Below, one piece after another: positions 23,575 to 32,433 of a stretch of 39,623 bases of DNA; positions within the stretch are counted from its first letter, which is position 1; each line of letters begins with the position of its first letter. The stretch is from contig JAIUNT010000010.1 in the NCBI GenBank assembly GCA_020161545.1, forward strand, positions 1 to 39,623, written 5' to 3'. The stretch is from Pseudomonadota bacterium (GTDB lineage: Bacteria > Pseudomonadota > Alphaproteobacteria > Caedimonadales > UBA1908). Position numbers and translations under genes: made by a program. The notes beneath the pieces are model-generated. The model was not told where the DNA came from and did no database searches. It saw nothing but the letters and a program-made list of their open reading frames with translations.

Positions 23575-24589
23575 TAAGCTCAGCTGCTGCGGTCTCAAAA
23601 CGCTGTTTGTACGTATGATTTCGCCTCATAACCATATTTAAATACTGCGTATACTCAGCGAACATGCCTTGAAAGGGGAAAAACCTTGTATCAAACTTCA
23701 AGAAACGCTCCAGATAGTGAAGAGCTTGCTCAACGTCGCTCTCTTGGGACATGGTCAAAAAATGCTGCAGGTGCAGCTGACTCATGACAAGGGGGGACGC
23801 TATCATGATGGTTTCCCCTTCAAGAACGGGGGCGAGAAGGTCAATGCAGGCCCTCAGGCGCGCAGCGCTATCCTCATCTGTCTCTATGGTGTGGGTGCTT
23901 GATAAAATCTGCGCGCAGTGGTGACGGTTAGCGCAGTGAAGTGGGGAAGTTGGGGCTCTTAAAAACTTTGTGGCATGCCTACGTGCCGCGCCAAGGCTGC
24001 GACCCAAGACGCGGTCATATATTGCTTGACTTTGCTCACCCGCACCAAATAAAGAAGACACACCAATTGTGCCCGCCCCCCCTTTTAACATGTGTGCCAT
24101 ACTAAAAGCTGCGTGGGCATAATCAAGATCGTCCTGGGTTGTCCAGGCAGGATCATCCCCCATCACGGCTTCCCAGCACACAATACTGTGCAAATAACTC
24201 AAAAAATCTCCAGGCGTTTCTGTCGCCGTCTTGAAAAATTGGCGTGCATTCCCCTTGATCCTCTCTGGTGTGGTATCCTGAGGTGCCATGGACATGGCTT
24301 GCATGTTTTGAATGAAAGCCAGAAAATCCTCGGCGCCAAACACGACAGGCATCACGGGCGTGGATACCCCCGGGAGCATATCCCGGGCAACGGACCTGCA
24401 AATGCGGTCCGAATCCGGATCCTCACAAAATTCAATCAGCGGGGGCGCAACGCGAACAGGAATACCCCCAATGGCACCAGGGACCGTTCCCGCAAAGGGA
24501 TCCTGGGCACTTCCCCATGAAACTTGAAGCCCACCAAGAAGCACAAGCGCCCCGAGCGATCCTTTCCACAAACATTTACTTGTAAGCAT
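23552..24589 (-). CDS. Secreted helical-repeat protein, unknown; probable first half of a frameshifted gene
   Basis: The 345-residue product begins with a signal peptide (LWKGSLGALVLLGGLQVSWG, then SAQDPF) and a GGAGG ribosome binding site before the ATG at 24589. The mature part has a Pro-rich lead-in, a Cys pair (FCEDPDSDRICRS) and helical repeats such as AHAAFSMAHMLKGGAGTIG and VEQALHYLERFLKFDTRFF. It ends abruptly with ELNARRARG, where the next frame continues VDDLGDFKGDYARAH. I recognise no family. It has the style of the other secreted unknowns in this window. Confidence 0.65.
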   Translation of the reverse strand: MLTSKCLWKGSLGALVLLGGLQVSWGSAQDPFAGTVPGAIGGIPVRVAPPLIEFCEDPDSDRICRSVARDMLPGVSTPVMPVVFGAEDFLAFIQNMQAMSMAPQDTTPERIKGNARQFFKTATETPGDFLSYLHSIVCWEAVMGDDPAWTTQDDLDYAHAAFSMAHMLKGGAGTIGVSSLFGAGEQSQAIYDRVLGRSLGAARRHATKFLRAPTSPLHCANRHHCAQILSSTHTIETDEDSAARLRACIDLLAPVLEGETIMIASPLVMSQLHLQHFLTMSQESDVEQALHYLERFLKFDTRFFPFQGMFAEYTQYLNMVMRRNHTYKQRFETAAAELNARRARG

Positions 24590-24765
24590 ATCCTTTTTCC
24601 TCCACTTGTTTATCTGTCTGATGAATCTGTTAGCGCGAAATGACGCGGTCTACAAGTGCGCATATGCACTTGTCTCCATTCTAAGATTTGCATTTACGAT
24701 AGATGTGGTGTAGAGGTTACACATGACAAATATATGCCATCTTTCTCCTTCCGAAGCTTAAGTCC

Positions 24766-25764
24766 ATGAACAACATTTTTCTGCTTGTGATGTGTTCTTT
24801 CCTGGCAGGGTGTGGCACGACAAAGAACGCCGACAGTTCGCTCAGCTGCAGTATATCGCCCATCGTTTATGATCCTGATCACATCCTGTATGGTCCCTGG
24901 GCAAAGAAAAGCGTGCTTAAAGGAGGGCTTTCCGGCGCACAAATTTTCAAAGTGATAAAGGGGAAAACAACCTATGTCTGGCGGCAAATCACAAATCGTA
25001 ACATGACGGACCGTGTGCGCGAGATCAATGCCCAAGTGACAGCATCACGCAGCGGTTACGGGCCAAAGCTCTATGCCTACGACGCGCACACGGGGGTAAT
25101 TCTTATGGAAGCACTTGAGGCATGTGACCATCACATATCCGCCACCTTGCGTCTGCAGGCCTTGGCCCACGCCCTCAAAACAATGCACAGCGGTCCGGCA
25201 TTTTGCGCGCATATGCCTCTTCAAGAGCAAACAAAAGTCCTTGTCAAAACAACACCTCGTCCGCTTTCCTCGGCGCAAAAGCGCCACATCCACGCGATCC
25301 TTGAAACACAGCGTTCTTTCAAGGATACGCTCAAAACAGCAACGCACAGAGACCTAAACCCCAACAATATTTTTGTCACACAAAACGGCGTGAAGTTTAT
25401 CGATTTTGAGAATGCAGGTCTTGATGATCCTTATATTGACCTTGCGGCCGTGAGCCTCTTTTATATGATGACACACCAAGAGCAAACATTGCTCTTGAGC
25501 GCCTACCATGGCCGCCGCATCACAGAAGATGACATGGTACACCTTCAATGGGCACGTCGCCTCGTGTGTGTTTTTCAAGGACTCACTCTCCATCAAATTG
25601 CCCATGCGCGCGCGCCACGCGAAAACGCCCCCCAGCCACTTCGCAGCGCGCTAGACCTAGGCACTGCCCTCACACGCGTATACGAGGGCAAACTTGTCCC
25701 AACACGATCACAAGACGTGCGCTGTGTTGCAGACGCTTTTTTAAAAGAAGCCCTGAACAAGTAA
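24766..25764 (+). CDS. Lipoprotein with a choline-kinase/APH-like kinase domain
   Basis: The 332-residue protein opens with a lipoprotein signal (MNNIFLLVMCSFLAGC, lipobox LAGC, Cys16), so it should be lipidated and exported. The rest is an APH/ChoK-type kinase fold. It shows a nucleotide-loop segment LKGGLSGAQIFKV with YVWRQI after it, the catalytic loop HRDLNPNNI (His194, Asp196, Asn201), and the metal-binding IDFENAG (Asp213) followed by DDPYIDLA, as in LicA/choline kinases. All catalytic residues are present, so it may be active. Such kinases need ATP and are normally cytosolic; outside the inner membrane the enzyme would make sense only if it reaches a host compartment, or if the N-terminus is misread. 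It lies 84 bp upstream of msbA. Confidence 0.75.
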   Translation: MNNIFLLVMCSFLAGCGTTKNADSSLSCSISPIVYDPDHILYGPWAKKSVLKGGLSGAQIFKVIKGKTTYVWRQITNRNMTDRVREINAQVTASRSGYGPKLYAYDAHTGVILMEALEACDHHISATLRLQALAHALKTMHSGPAFCAHMPLQEQTKVLVKTTPRPLSSAQKRHIHAILETQRSFKDTLKTATHRDLNPNNIFVTQNGVKFIDFENAGLDDPYIDLAAVSLFYMMTHQEQTLLLSAYHGRRITEDDMVHLQWARRLVCVFQGLTLHQIAHARAPRENAPQPLRSALDLGTALTRVYEGKLVPTRSQDVRCVADAFLKEALNK

Positions 25765-25848
25765 GCCCCCTTCATCCCACGCTTTGCATTTTTGGTGCGG
25801 GTGGTGTAGACCTAGAAGTATGTCTTTTAACCGTGTGATCAAAAACCC

Positions 25849-27654
25849 TTGAAGCAGCCTTTTTTAACCTCCGACACGGGCACGAAGCGCCATATTAAGC
25901 GCATTGTGAATGTGTATGCTCGGCCACATCTTCGTGTGCTGATCCTGTCACTTGTGGCTATGCTGGTGTTGTCTGTGGCCTCCGTTGCCCCCGCCAAGCT
26001 CATTGAAAACGTCGTCAACGATATTTTTATTGCCCGCGACCCCAGCATGCTTTTGCCCGTCACGGCCTTCATTGTGGGCGCCTTCTTCTTAAAAGGCATG
26101 GCCCATTATGTCACGGCCGTCACCCTTGACTTTGTGGGCCAGCGCATCGTCTCCAATCTCCAGCGTGACATGTTCCATGTGCTCATTCGCGCAGATCTTG
26201 CTTTCTTCCACGAGGTGGCCTCTGGCGAGCTTGTGTCGCGCTTTACCAACGACGTGGATAAGCTGCGTTACGCTGTGACGGGTACGCTTTCCAGCGTCTT
26301 CAAAGACACCATGGCCTTTTTATTCTTTGTGGCTCTCATGTTTTACCAGGATTGGCAACTGGCGCTCGTTGCCTTTGTGGTTTTGCCCGTGGCCATTTTG
26401 CCGGTGGCACGCATCGGTAAGCGCATCCGCAAGGCCTCCACCAACATCCAGGAGGAAACCGCTAGCCTGGTTATTTTCCTGACACAAGTCTTCCAAGGCA
26501 TTCGCCTTATTAAGGCCTACTGCATGGAGACCTATGAAACAAGCCGCGTCCAAAGCGTTGTTGAAGCCATCTTCCGCAAGACCTATAAAACCTCTCGCAC
26601 GCGCTCAGCCACCCATCCTCTTATGGAATTCCTTGGGGGCCTTGCCACAGCGGTCGTGATTTTCTATGGCGGCAAACAAGTCATTGACGGGACCCAAACG
26701 CCGGGCGCTTTCTTTTCCTTCATCGCCGCCCTTCTCATGGTGTATGAGCCCCTCAAGCGCATTGCGTCCTTGAACGCAAACCTCCAAGAGCAACTGGGCG
26801 CGGCCAGCCGCGTCTTTGCGGTCCTTGACTACGCGCCCGACATCACTTCACCTGACGTGCCCACGACTCTCACCCATGTGAAGGGCCATGTGCGCTTTGA
26901 TGATGTCAGCTTTTCTTACCCCAGCCGCGAAAACACCCTGTCTCACATTTCCTTTGACGCGCGTCCCGGTCAAAAGATTGCCTTTGTGGGGGCAAGTGGC
27001 GCGGGTAAATCCACCCTTCTCAACCTCATTCCCCGCTTTTATGACGTCACCCACGGACGGGTGCTTTTGGACGAGGTGGATGTGCGGGATCTCTCCCTTG
27101 AAAATCTGCGCCAGCACATTGCCCTCGTTAGCCAGGACGTGACGCTATTTGATGATACGGTTGCGGCCAATATTGCTTACGGCTCGCCAAACGCCTCACG
27201 CGACGCCGTTGAGGCCGCCGCCAAATCCGCCGCCGCCCATGATTTTATCCTGGCCCTTCCCCAAGGATATGAGACCTTGGTTGGCGAGCAGGGCGTGAAG
27301 CTTTCGGGCGGCCAGCGTCAGCGTCTGTCCATTGCCCGCGCCATGCTCAAGAACGCGCCCGTCTTGCTGCTGGATGAGCCCACGTCTGCCCTGGACTCCC
27401 ACTCGGAGAAAATCGTCCAAGAGGCGCTCGACGCCCTCATGCATGAGCGCACCACCTTTGTGGTCGCCCACCGCCTGGCCACGGTGCGTGACGCCCATGT
27501 GATTTTTGTCATGAATGAGGGACGCATTGAGGACTTTGGCACCCACGAGGTCCTCCTTGAGCGCTCGCCCCTTTACAAACATCTGTGCGCAGCCCAGCTC
27601 ACGCCCCATACGGCGCCAGTCCAAGAAGACGAGCTCCATGAAAGCGTTTCTTAA
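25849..27654 (+). CDS. msbA: Lipid A export ABC transporter MsbA-type
   Basis: A half-size ABC exporter (TMD about residues 25-320, NBD after) of the type that flips lipid A core across the inner membrane. The NBD is complete: Walker A GASGAGKST (about residue 380), Q-loop LVSQDVTLFDDTV, signature LSGGQRQR, Walker B VLLLDEPTSALD and H-loop VVAHRLATV. The TMD has six hydrophobic segments and the FTNDVDKLRYAVTG coupling region. The start is taken as TTG at 25849, because an in-frame stop lies just upstream and no ATG precedes the first helix. The operon order msbA-DUF374-waaA-lpxK-lpxL supports lipid A as substrate, but a general lipid or multidrug role cannot be excluded. Confidence 0.9.
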   Translation: MKQPFLTSDTGTKRHIKRIVNVYARPHLRVLILSLVAMLVLSVASVAPAKLIENVVNDIFIARDPSMLLPVTAFIVGAFFLKGMAHYVTAVTLDFVGQRIVSNLQRDMFHVLIRADLAFFHEVASGELVSRFTNDVDKLRYAVTGTLSSVFKDTMAFLFFVALMFYQDWQLALVAFVVLPVAILPVARIGKRIRKASTNIQEETASLVIFLTQVFQGIRLIKAYCMETYETSRVQSVVEAIFRKTYKTSRTRSATHPLMEFLGGLATAVVIFYGGKQVIDGTQTPGAFFSFIAALLMVYEPLKRIASLNANLQEQLGAASRVFAVLDYAPDITSPDVPTTLTHVKGHVRFDDVSFSYPSRENTLSHISFDARPGQKIAFVGASGAGKSTLLNLIPRFYDVTHGRVLLDEVDVRDLSLENLRQHIALVSQDVTLFDDTVAANIAYGSPNASRDAVEAAAKSAAAHDFILALPQGYETLVGEQGVKLSGGQRQRLSIARAMLKNAPVLLLDEPTSALDSHSEKIVQEALDALMHERTTFVVAHRLATVRDAHVIFVMNEGRIEDFGTHEVLLERSPLYKHLCAAQLTPHTAPVQEDELHESVS

Positions 27655-28327
27655 GGGGTTTATCAAAAGGCCCGGCACCATCCGCTTTGGGGCCTGGTGC
27701 GTTGCAAAGTACATGGGGTTTGTCTATAAAACGTCCCGGTGGCAAAAAATAGGCTGGGAATACCCGGAAGCCTATTGGCGAGAAGGCAAACCCTTCATCC
27801 TTTGTTTTTGGCACAATCGTCTGCTTATGGCATGCTTTACATGGACGGGTGCCATGAACATTCATATGCTCATTTCCGCCCACTCCGATGGACAGATCAT
27901 TGCACAAACCATCGGGCACTACGGCCTTAAAACCATTGCGGGTTCAAGCTCTAAGGGGGGGGCCCAGGCCCTGCGTCAAATGCTTAAAGCGCTCAAAAAC
28001 GGAGACGCCGTTGGCATCACCCCCGACGGCCCCAGAGGGCCACGCTTTGAAGTGAGCGAGGGGATCGTGTCCTTGGCGCGCTTGTCGGGCCTTGATATTT
28101 TGCCTGTCAGCTTCGGTGTGTCACGCAGGCGTGTCCTATCTTCCTGGGACCGGTTCATTTTAGCCCTTCCTTTTTCAAAAGGAGTCCTTTTGTGGGGAGA
28201 GCCCATCACACCCCAGGACTGGGTGGAAGAGGATGGCGGGCGCCGCCTTGGCCCCCTCATTCAAGAGCGTTTGACACACCTGACCCAATTGGGAGATACT
28301 TTATGTGGCGTAGACATCGTCACATAA
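27638..28327 (+). CDS. DUF374 lysophospholipid acyltransferase-like protein
   Basis: DUF374 proteins lie beside waaA/lpxK in many alphaproteobacteria and are related to LPLAT acyltransferases; their reaction is unsettled. The 229-residue protein has the family segments CFWHNRLLM, AHSDGQIIAQTIGHYGL, GSSSKGGAQALRQML and the signature ITPDGPRGPR. The frame is open from 27515, but the ATG at 27638 (overlapping the msbA 3' end by 17 bp) gives the normal short N-terminus (KAFLKGFIKRPG). Overlap with msbA implies translational coupling. It probably acts at the cytoplasmic face of the inner membrane on lipid A or a related glycolipid. Confidence 0.85.
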   Translation: MKAFLKGFIKRPGTIRFGAWCVAKYMGFVYKTSRWQKIGWEYPEAYWREGKPFILCFWHNRLLMACFTWTGAMNIHMLISAHSDGQIIAQTIGHYGLKTIAGSSSKGGAQALRQMLKALKNGDAVGITPDGPRGPRFEVSEGIVSLARLSGLDILPVSFGVSRRRVLSSWDRFILALPFSKGVLLWGEPITPQDWVEEDGGRRLGPLIQERLTHLTQLGDTLCGVDIVT

Positions 28328-28341
28328 TGAAAGGAACGACC

Positions 28342-28461
28342 ATGAAAAAGACTCTTCTTCCCCTCTTGGCACTTGTCATTTTAGCAGGCTGTGCTGGATC
28401 CAGCTGTGGCGGATGCTCAAAGTCCTGCGGAGATCCCAATAAAGTTTCCTTGACCAGGTAG
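28342..28461 (+). CDS. Small Cys-rich lipoprotein
   Basis: A 39-codon gene inside the lipid A operon, 14 bp after the DUF374 gene, with AAAGGA 7 nt before the ATG. The product has a textbook lipoprotein signal (KKTLLPLLALVILAGC) and a mature part of about 23 residues with five Cys (CAGSSCGGCSKSCGD). No family is known to me. The size is that of entericidin-like small lipoproteins, although the Cys content is unusual. Composition and lipobox make it a believable gene. Confidence 0.7.
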   Translation: MKKTLLPLLALVILAGCAGSSCGGCSKSCGDPNKVSLTR

Positions 28462-28514
28462 ACTTGCAGCGCTACTTTGTCCTCTTGTATGAAAGAGAAA
28501 AGTAGAACATTACT

Positions 28515-29783
28515 GTGTTAGATCTTTACCGTGCTTTGATGAGGGGGCTTGCGCCTCGCGTTGCGCCCTCTTATCTGGGCAAACGCGTGGCGCGCGGCAA
28601 AGAAGATGCACGGCGCGTGGGGGAGCGCTTTGGCGCAGCCACACAAAAGCGTCCAGAGGGTACCCTTGTGTGGCTGCATGGTGCCAGCGTGGGGGAAAGC
28701 GTTGCGGCACTCACCGTTGTAGAGCACCTTAAAAAGCAGCTCCCACATGCGACATATCTCTTGACCTCCGGAACAAAAACCTCCGCTGATCTTCTGGCCA
28801 AGCGCATGGGCAAGGATATGATCCATCAATACCTGCCCGTGGACGCGCCCCAATGGGTGGAGGCGTTTTTAAATCACTGGCGCCCCGACCTTGCCCTTTG
28901 GATGGAGTCGGAGCTGTGGCCCAACATGCTCCAAGAGACGCACAGGCGCGGCACGCCTCTCATTCTTATGAATGCGCGCATGTCCGAAAAATCTGTGCAG
29001 CGTTGGGGGCTTTTTCCTGGCACCTTCAAGCGCCTCTTAAACTGCTTTGATCTTATTTTGACGCAAACGCCTGAGCAAGAAGCGGCCTTCTTGGCGGCAG
29101 GCGCGCGCCATGTTCAAGTAGGTGGAAATATTAAGTTTGCGGCGCCCCCCCTTTCCTGGGATCAAGAAACTCTCTTAAGTCTTCAGGCACAAATTGGCCC
29201 GCGGCCCTTTTGGGTTGCCGCCAGCACCCACGAGGGTGAGGAAGACCTTGCATGCAAAGCCCACTTGCGCCTTAAAGAACAGTTTCCTGACCTTCTCACC
29301 ATCATCATCCCCAGGCACCCCGAAAGGGCGCGTGCGCTGGGGCCGCGCCTTTCCCAGTCGGGAGAGGTCTGTGTGCGCTCAAAGAACGCGCCCATCACTG
29401 GCGCCACAGACTTTTATCTTGTGGATACCATGGGTGAGCTGGGTCTTTTTTTCCACATGAGCCCCCTTGTGCTTTTGGGCGGCTCCATCACGCCCATCGG
29501 GGGACACAACCTCATTGAGCCTGCCAATCTTGACTGCGCGGTCCTCGTTGGGCCCCATATGTTCAAGCAAGAAGAAATCATGTATCATTTTAGACAAGGG
29601 AATGCATTTGTTGAGGTCGCGTCTTTGGACGATCTAGTGATGAATCTATCTGATTTTCTTGGCAATAAAGAACGCTGTCTGTCCCTGGCCGCCCGCGCGA
29701 AAACCGTAGCGGCTGCTCAGGGCGCCAAAATAAATGAGCTCTGGCAACGTTTGACACCTTTCACGGAGGCGCTGACATGCTAA
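28515..29783 (+). CDS. waaA: 3-deoxy-D-manno-octulosonic acid (Kdo) transferase
   Basis: WaaA transfers Kdo from CMP-Kdo to lipid IVA, the first inner-core step. The 422-residue GT-B enzyme shows the N-terminal LHGASVGES with the catalytic Glu, LTSGTKTSA, WMESELWPN and NARMSEKS. The C-terminal domain has AASTHEGEE, IPRHPERA, GLFFHMSPLVLLGGS and GHNLIEPA. The start is GTG at 28515, which gives the usual N-terminal LDLYRALMRGLAP helix; the ATG at 28539 would truncate it. It overlaps lpxK by 7 bp. Whether one or two Kdo residues are added cannot be told from sequence by eye. Confidence 0.96.
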   Translation: MLDLYRALMRGLAPRVAPSYLGKRVARGKEDARRVGERFGAATQKRPEGTLVWLHGASVGESVAALTVVEHLKKQLPHATYLLTSGTKTSADLLAKRMGKDMIHQYLPVDAPQWVEAFLNHWRPDLALWMESELWPNMLQETHRRGTPLILMNARMSEKSVQRWGLFPGTFKRLLNCFDLILTQTPEQEAAFLAAGARHVQVGGNIKFAAPPLSWDQETLLSLQAQIGPRPFWVAASTHEGEEDLACKAHLRLKEQFPDLLTIIIPRHPERARALGPRLSQSGEVCVRSKNAPITGATDFYLVDTMGELGLFFHMSPLVLLGGSITPIGGHNLIEPANLDCAVLVGPHMFKQEEIMYHFRQGNAFVEVASLDDLVMNLSDFLGNKERCLSLAARAKTVAAAQGAKINELWQRLTPFTEALTC

Positions 29784-30745
29784 AACCCCCCGCATTTTGG
29801 TACAACGACCCAGGTTGGCAAGTCTCCCTTTTGTCACCCATTGCCAGTAAGTACGCACAAATAGCCACCAAACGCATTATGGCCCCCAGCACCTATAAGG
29901 CAGACGTACCAGTTATCTGTATCGGCAACATGGTCATGGGCGGCGCTGGTAAAACCCCCTTGACCCAGGGCCTGTGCTCTGTCCTTCCCGGCGCCCACAT
30001 CTTAAGCCGTGGCTATGGACGCACAAAAAAGATGTCCGTCCTTGTGGATCCTTTGCTCCATTCATACCAAGACGTGGGGGATGAACCCCTTCTTTTGTCA
30101 CAGTTTGCCCCCACCTGGGTAGGGTCTGACCGCAACGCCATTGCGCGCCTGGCGACCCAGGCTGGGGCAAAATACCTCCTTCTTGATGACGGCTTTCAAA
30201 ACCCAAGCCTTCACAAGGACCTGAACCTTGTTGTGGTAGACGCCTTCTCCGCCTTTGGCAATGAGCATATCTTTCCAGCAGGCCCCCTGCGTGAGCCACT
30301 TGAGCAAGGCCTGGAGCGCGCAGACGCCCTTGTTTTTGTAGGGCGCAACAATCCGTCTTTGATGGACCGCTTCCGGGATCGTCTTCCTGTGACCATGGCC
30401 CGCGTTTTACCCAACGCAAAAGACCTCATGGCTCTCCAGGGTCAGAATGTCGTTGCCTTTGCGGGCCTGGCAAGACCCGGAAAATTCTATCAAATGCTTG
30501 ATCTGGAAGGCATCCATGTGGAGGAGTGCATCTCCTTTGCGGACCACTATCCATATACAAAGGCGGATATGGACAATCTCCTCAAACGTGCCAAGCGTGA
30601 AAATGCGGCCCTTGTCACCACACGTAAAGACCTCGTGCGCATTCCCCACGAGTACCGCGAGCATGTGCATACCATCGACATTTCCGTGGGGCTTGATAAA
30701 GCGTTCTTTGAGGATCTCTTTCACAAAAAGGGCATCACCACTTAA
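29777..30745 (+). CDS. lpxK: Tetraacyldisaccharide 4'-kinase
   Basis: LpxK phosphorylates the 4' position of the lipid A disaccharide using ATP. The 322-residue protein has the typical N-terminus (PPAFWYNDPGW, then LLSPIASKY), a P-loop GNMVMGGAGKTPLTQGL, the segments LSRGYGRT and GDEPLLLSQ, and the catalytic region LLLDDGFQN. FAGLARPGKFYQML and ALVTTRKDLVRI complete the family pattern. It overlaps waaA by 7 bp and lpxL by 1 bp (TAATG), so the three are translationally coupled. In the canonical Raetz pathway LpxK acts before WaaA; the gene order is common in alphaproteobacteria. Confidence 0.96.
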   Translation: MLKPPAFWYNDPGWQVSLLSPIASKYAQIATKRIMAPSTYKADVPVICIGNMVMGGAGKTPLTQGLCSVLPGAHILSRGYGRTKKMSVLVDPLLHSYQDVGDEPLLLSQFAPTWVGSDRNAIARLATQAGAKYLLLDDGFQNPSLHKDLNLVVVDAFSAFGNEHIFPAGPLREPLEQGLERADALVFVGRNNPSLMDRFRDRLPVTMARVLPNAKDLMALQGQNVVAFAGLARPGKFYQMLDLEGIHVEECISFADHYPYTKADMDNLLKRAKRENAALVTTRKDLVRIPHEYREHVHTIDISVGLDKAFFEDLFHKKGITT

Positions 30746-31632
30746 TGTCTCGTTTTTTTAAGCACACGGTTCTTTATCCCTTACAGTTTCTGGGGGCAGC
30801 TTTTGTTGTGGGTCTTTTTTGGATCCTGCCCTTTCGCGCCGCCTCCAAGGTGGGGGGAACGCTTGCCCGCACCATAGGGCCGCTGCTTGGCGTCTCACGC
30901 ACCGCCAGGCGTAACCTCATGGCCGCCTTTCCTGACTGGGACGAGGCAACCATCGAAGAAACAGTCAAGGGCATGTGGGAGAATTTAGGGCGCACCATTG
31001 GGGAGTACCCGGCTCTGCGCAACATGGATATGTGGGACAACAAAAGCCCCGTTGAGATTTGTGGACAAGAGGTCCTTGAGGCTCTGATAAAAGATGGCAA
31101 ACCCGGTATTCTCTTTTTAGGGCATCTGGCCAATTGGGAATATGCGACTCTCCCGGCGGTGCAAAAAGGTCTGCCCGTCACACAGCTTTACCGCACCCTC
31201 AACAATCCCTATATCGCCCGTATGATTGACGCAGTCCACGCCAAAATTGCTCAAGATACGGTGACAAAAGGGGCACACGGCGCTCGTAAAATGCTGCGCG
31301 TCATGAAAGACGGGGGGCACTTGTCCATGCTGGTGGATCAAAAGCTGCGCGAGGGCATCCCTGTCCCCTTTTTTGGGCGTGAGGCCATGACGCCTCAAGC
31401 AATGGCAAACCTCGCCTTAAAATTTGACTGTCCGGTTGTGCCGGTGCGTGTGGAAAGAATTTCCGGTGTTAACTGCCGAGTAACCTATTATCCCCCATTA
31501 TCGCTGGAAACCATGAGACAAGAAAAGGACCCTGCCTTTGCCATTATGAAGCAGGTCAATGATCTTCTTGAATCTTGGATACGTGAGCGGCCCGCGCAGT
31601 GGATCTGGGTCCACAACCGCTGGCCCAAATAA
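30745..31632 (+). CDS. lpxL: Lipid A late acyltransferase (LpxL/HtrB family)
   Basis: The enzyme adds a secondary acyl chain to Kdo-lipid A. The 295-residue protein has an N-terminal membrane helix and the LPLAT catalytic motif GHLANWE (HX4E, with His and Glu as expected). NPYIARMIDAVHAKI, MLVDQKLREGIPVPFFGR and a C-terminal WIWVHNRW follow, all typical of LpxL/LpxM. Which hydroxyl and chain length are used cannot be told. Its ATG shares the A of the lpxK stop. It is the last recognisable lipid A gene in this operon, followed 18 bp later by an unknown secreted protein. Confidence 0.93.
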   Translation: MSRFFKHTVLYPLQFLGAAFVVGLFWILPFRAASKVGGTLARTIGPLLGVSRTARRNLMAAFPDWDEATIEETVKGMWENLGRTIGEYPALRNMDMWDNKSPVEICGQEVLEALIKDGKPGILFLGHLANWEYATLPAVQKGLPVTQLYRTLNNPYIARMIDAVHAKIAQDTVTKGAHGARKMLRVMKDGGHLSMLVDQKLREGIPVPFFGREAMTPQAMANLALKFDCPVVPVRVERISGVNCRVTYYPPLSLETMRQEKDPAFAIMKQVNDLLESWIRERPAQWIWVHNRWPK

Positions 31633-31650
31633 CCATGGAAAGGAAATGAC

Positions 31651-32433
31651 ATGAATCGGATATCTTTCTCCCTTGTTGCGTGTAGCTTTATTTTTGTCTT
31701 TGAGGCAGCAAAAGCCAGTGACAGTGACCAAGATATGTTTGGCATCTTAGATGCCCTTGATGAAGAATTTGGCACCCCTGCGCCCTCACCGCTGGTGGCC
31801 CGCATTGGCACTGATCACAACGATGCCCAAGCCCTTTTGGACAGGGTCACAGAGCGCCTCTCCCCTCGCCAGGAAGATAGCGCCTTATCGGATGTTGAGG
31901 AAGATGACAGCGGTCAAGATGAGGATACTAGTCCGCGAGCTATCTACGGCTTTAGAATTAAGCCATACGCAACTTCTTTGCCCACGGTGGATGGGTTGGG
32001 AGCGTCCCTTGAGGAAGGGCTTGGGATATCTCTGGGCAAGTCTTTGGAGCCATTTTCCGTATCACCCGGGGCGCTCCTGGGTGCCTCTTTTGGAAGGCAC
32101 TCAAGTCCACACCCATCTCAAATCATGAGTCCTGTGCGCCTTGATGAGCGGCCCTCATCCACATCCCCAGAGTATAAGAGCACTTCCCAGCCGCGCTTCG
32201 TTATATACAAACATGAAACAAACGGTGATACCTTCCGCCCCGATGCCATTACTAAACTGCAAGATGATGTCAAACAAGGGCGCCTACGCTCCCTCTCAGG
32301 GAAAAATCCTGAGATGTACGGACAAAGCCCGTTCCAAGCTTCTAGCGCCCCAGGTGGCGAACCCCACGCGACTTCGCTAGCGTCATCTGCTTCTGCCTCT
32401 CACTCGCCCGCGCTCGGTTCATCCCCTCTTTAG
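31651..32433 (+). CDS. Secreted disordered acidic protein, unknown
   Basis: The 260-residue protein has a signal peptide ([20 protein letters not shown] ending KAS) and a good AAAGGAA before the ATG. The mature part is low in structure: an acidic stretch ([16 protein letters not shown], about residues 79-94), a Gly/Leu/Ser-rich stretch and a Ser/Ala/Pro-rich tail ([19 protein letters not shown]). I recognise no family. The last 92 bp overlap, antisense, the 3' end of trhO; the tail is the low-complexity part, so the ancestral stop may have been lost and the frame extended into trhO. It sits at the end of the lipid A operon. Confidence 0.6.
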   Translation: MNRISFSLVACSFIFVFEAAKASDSDQDMFGILDALDEEFGTPAPSPLVARIGTDHNDAQALLDRVTERLSPRQEDSALSDVEEDDSGQDEDTSPRAIYGFRIKPYATSLPTVDGLGASLEEGLGISLGKSLEPFSVSPGALLGASFGRHSSPHPSQIMSPVRLDERPSSTSPEYKSTSQPRFVIYKHETNGDTFRPDAITKLQDDVKQGRLRSLSGKNPEMYGQSPFQASSAPGGEPHATSLASSASASHSPALGSSPL

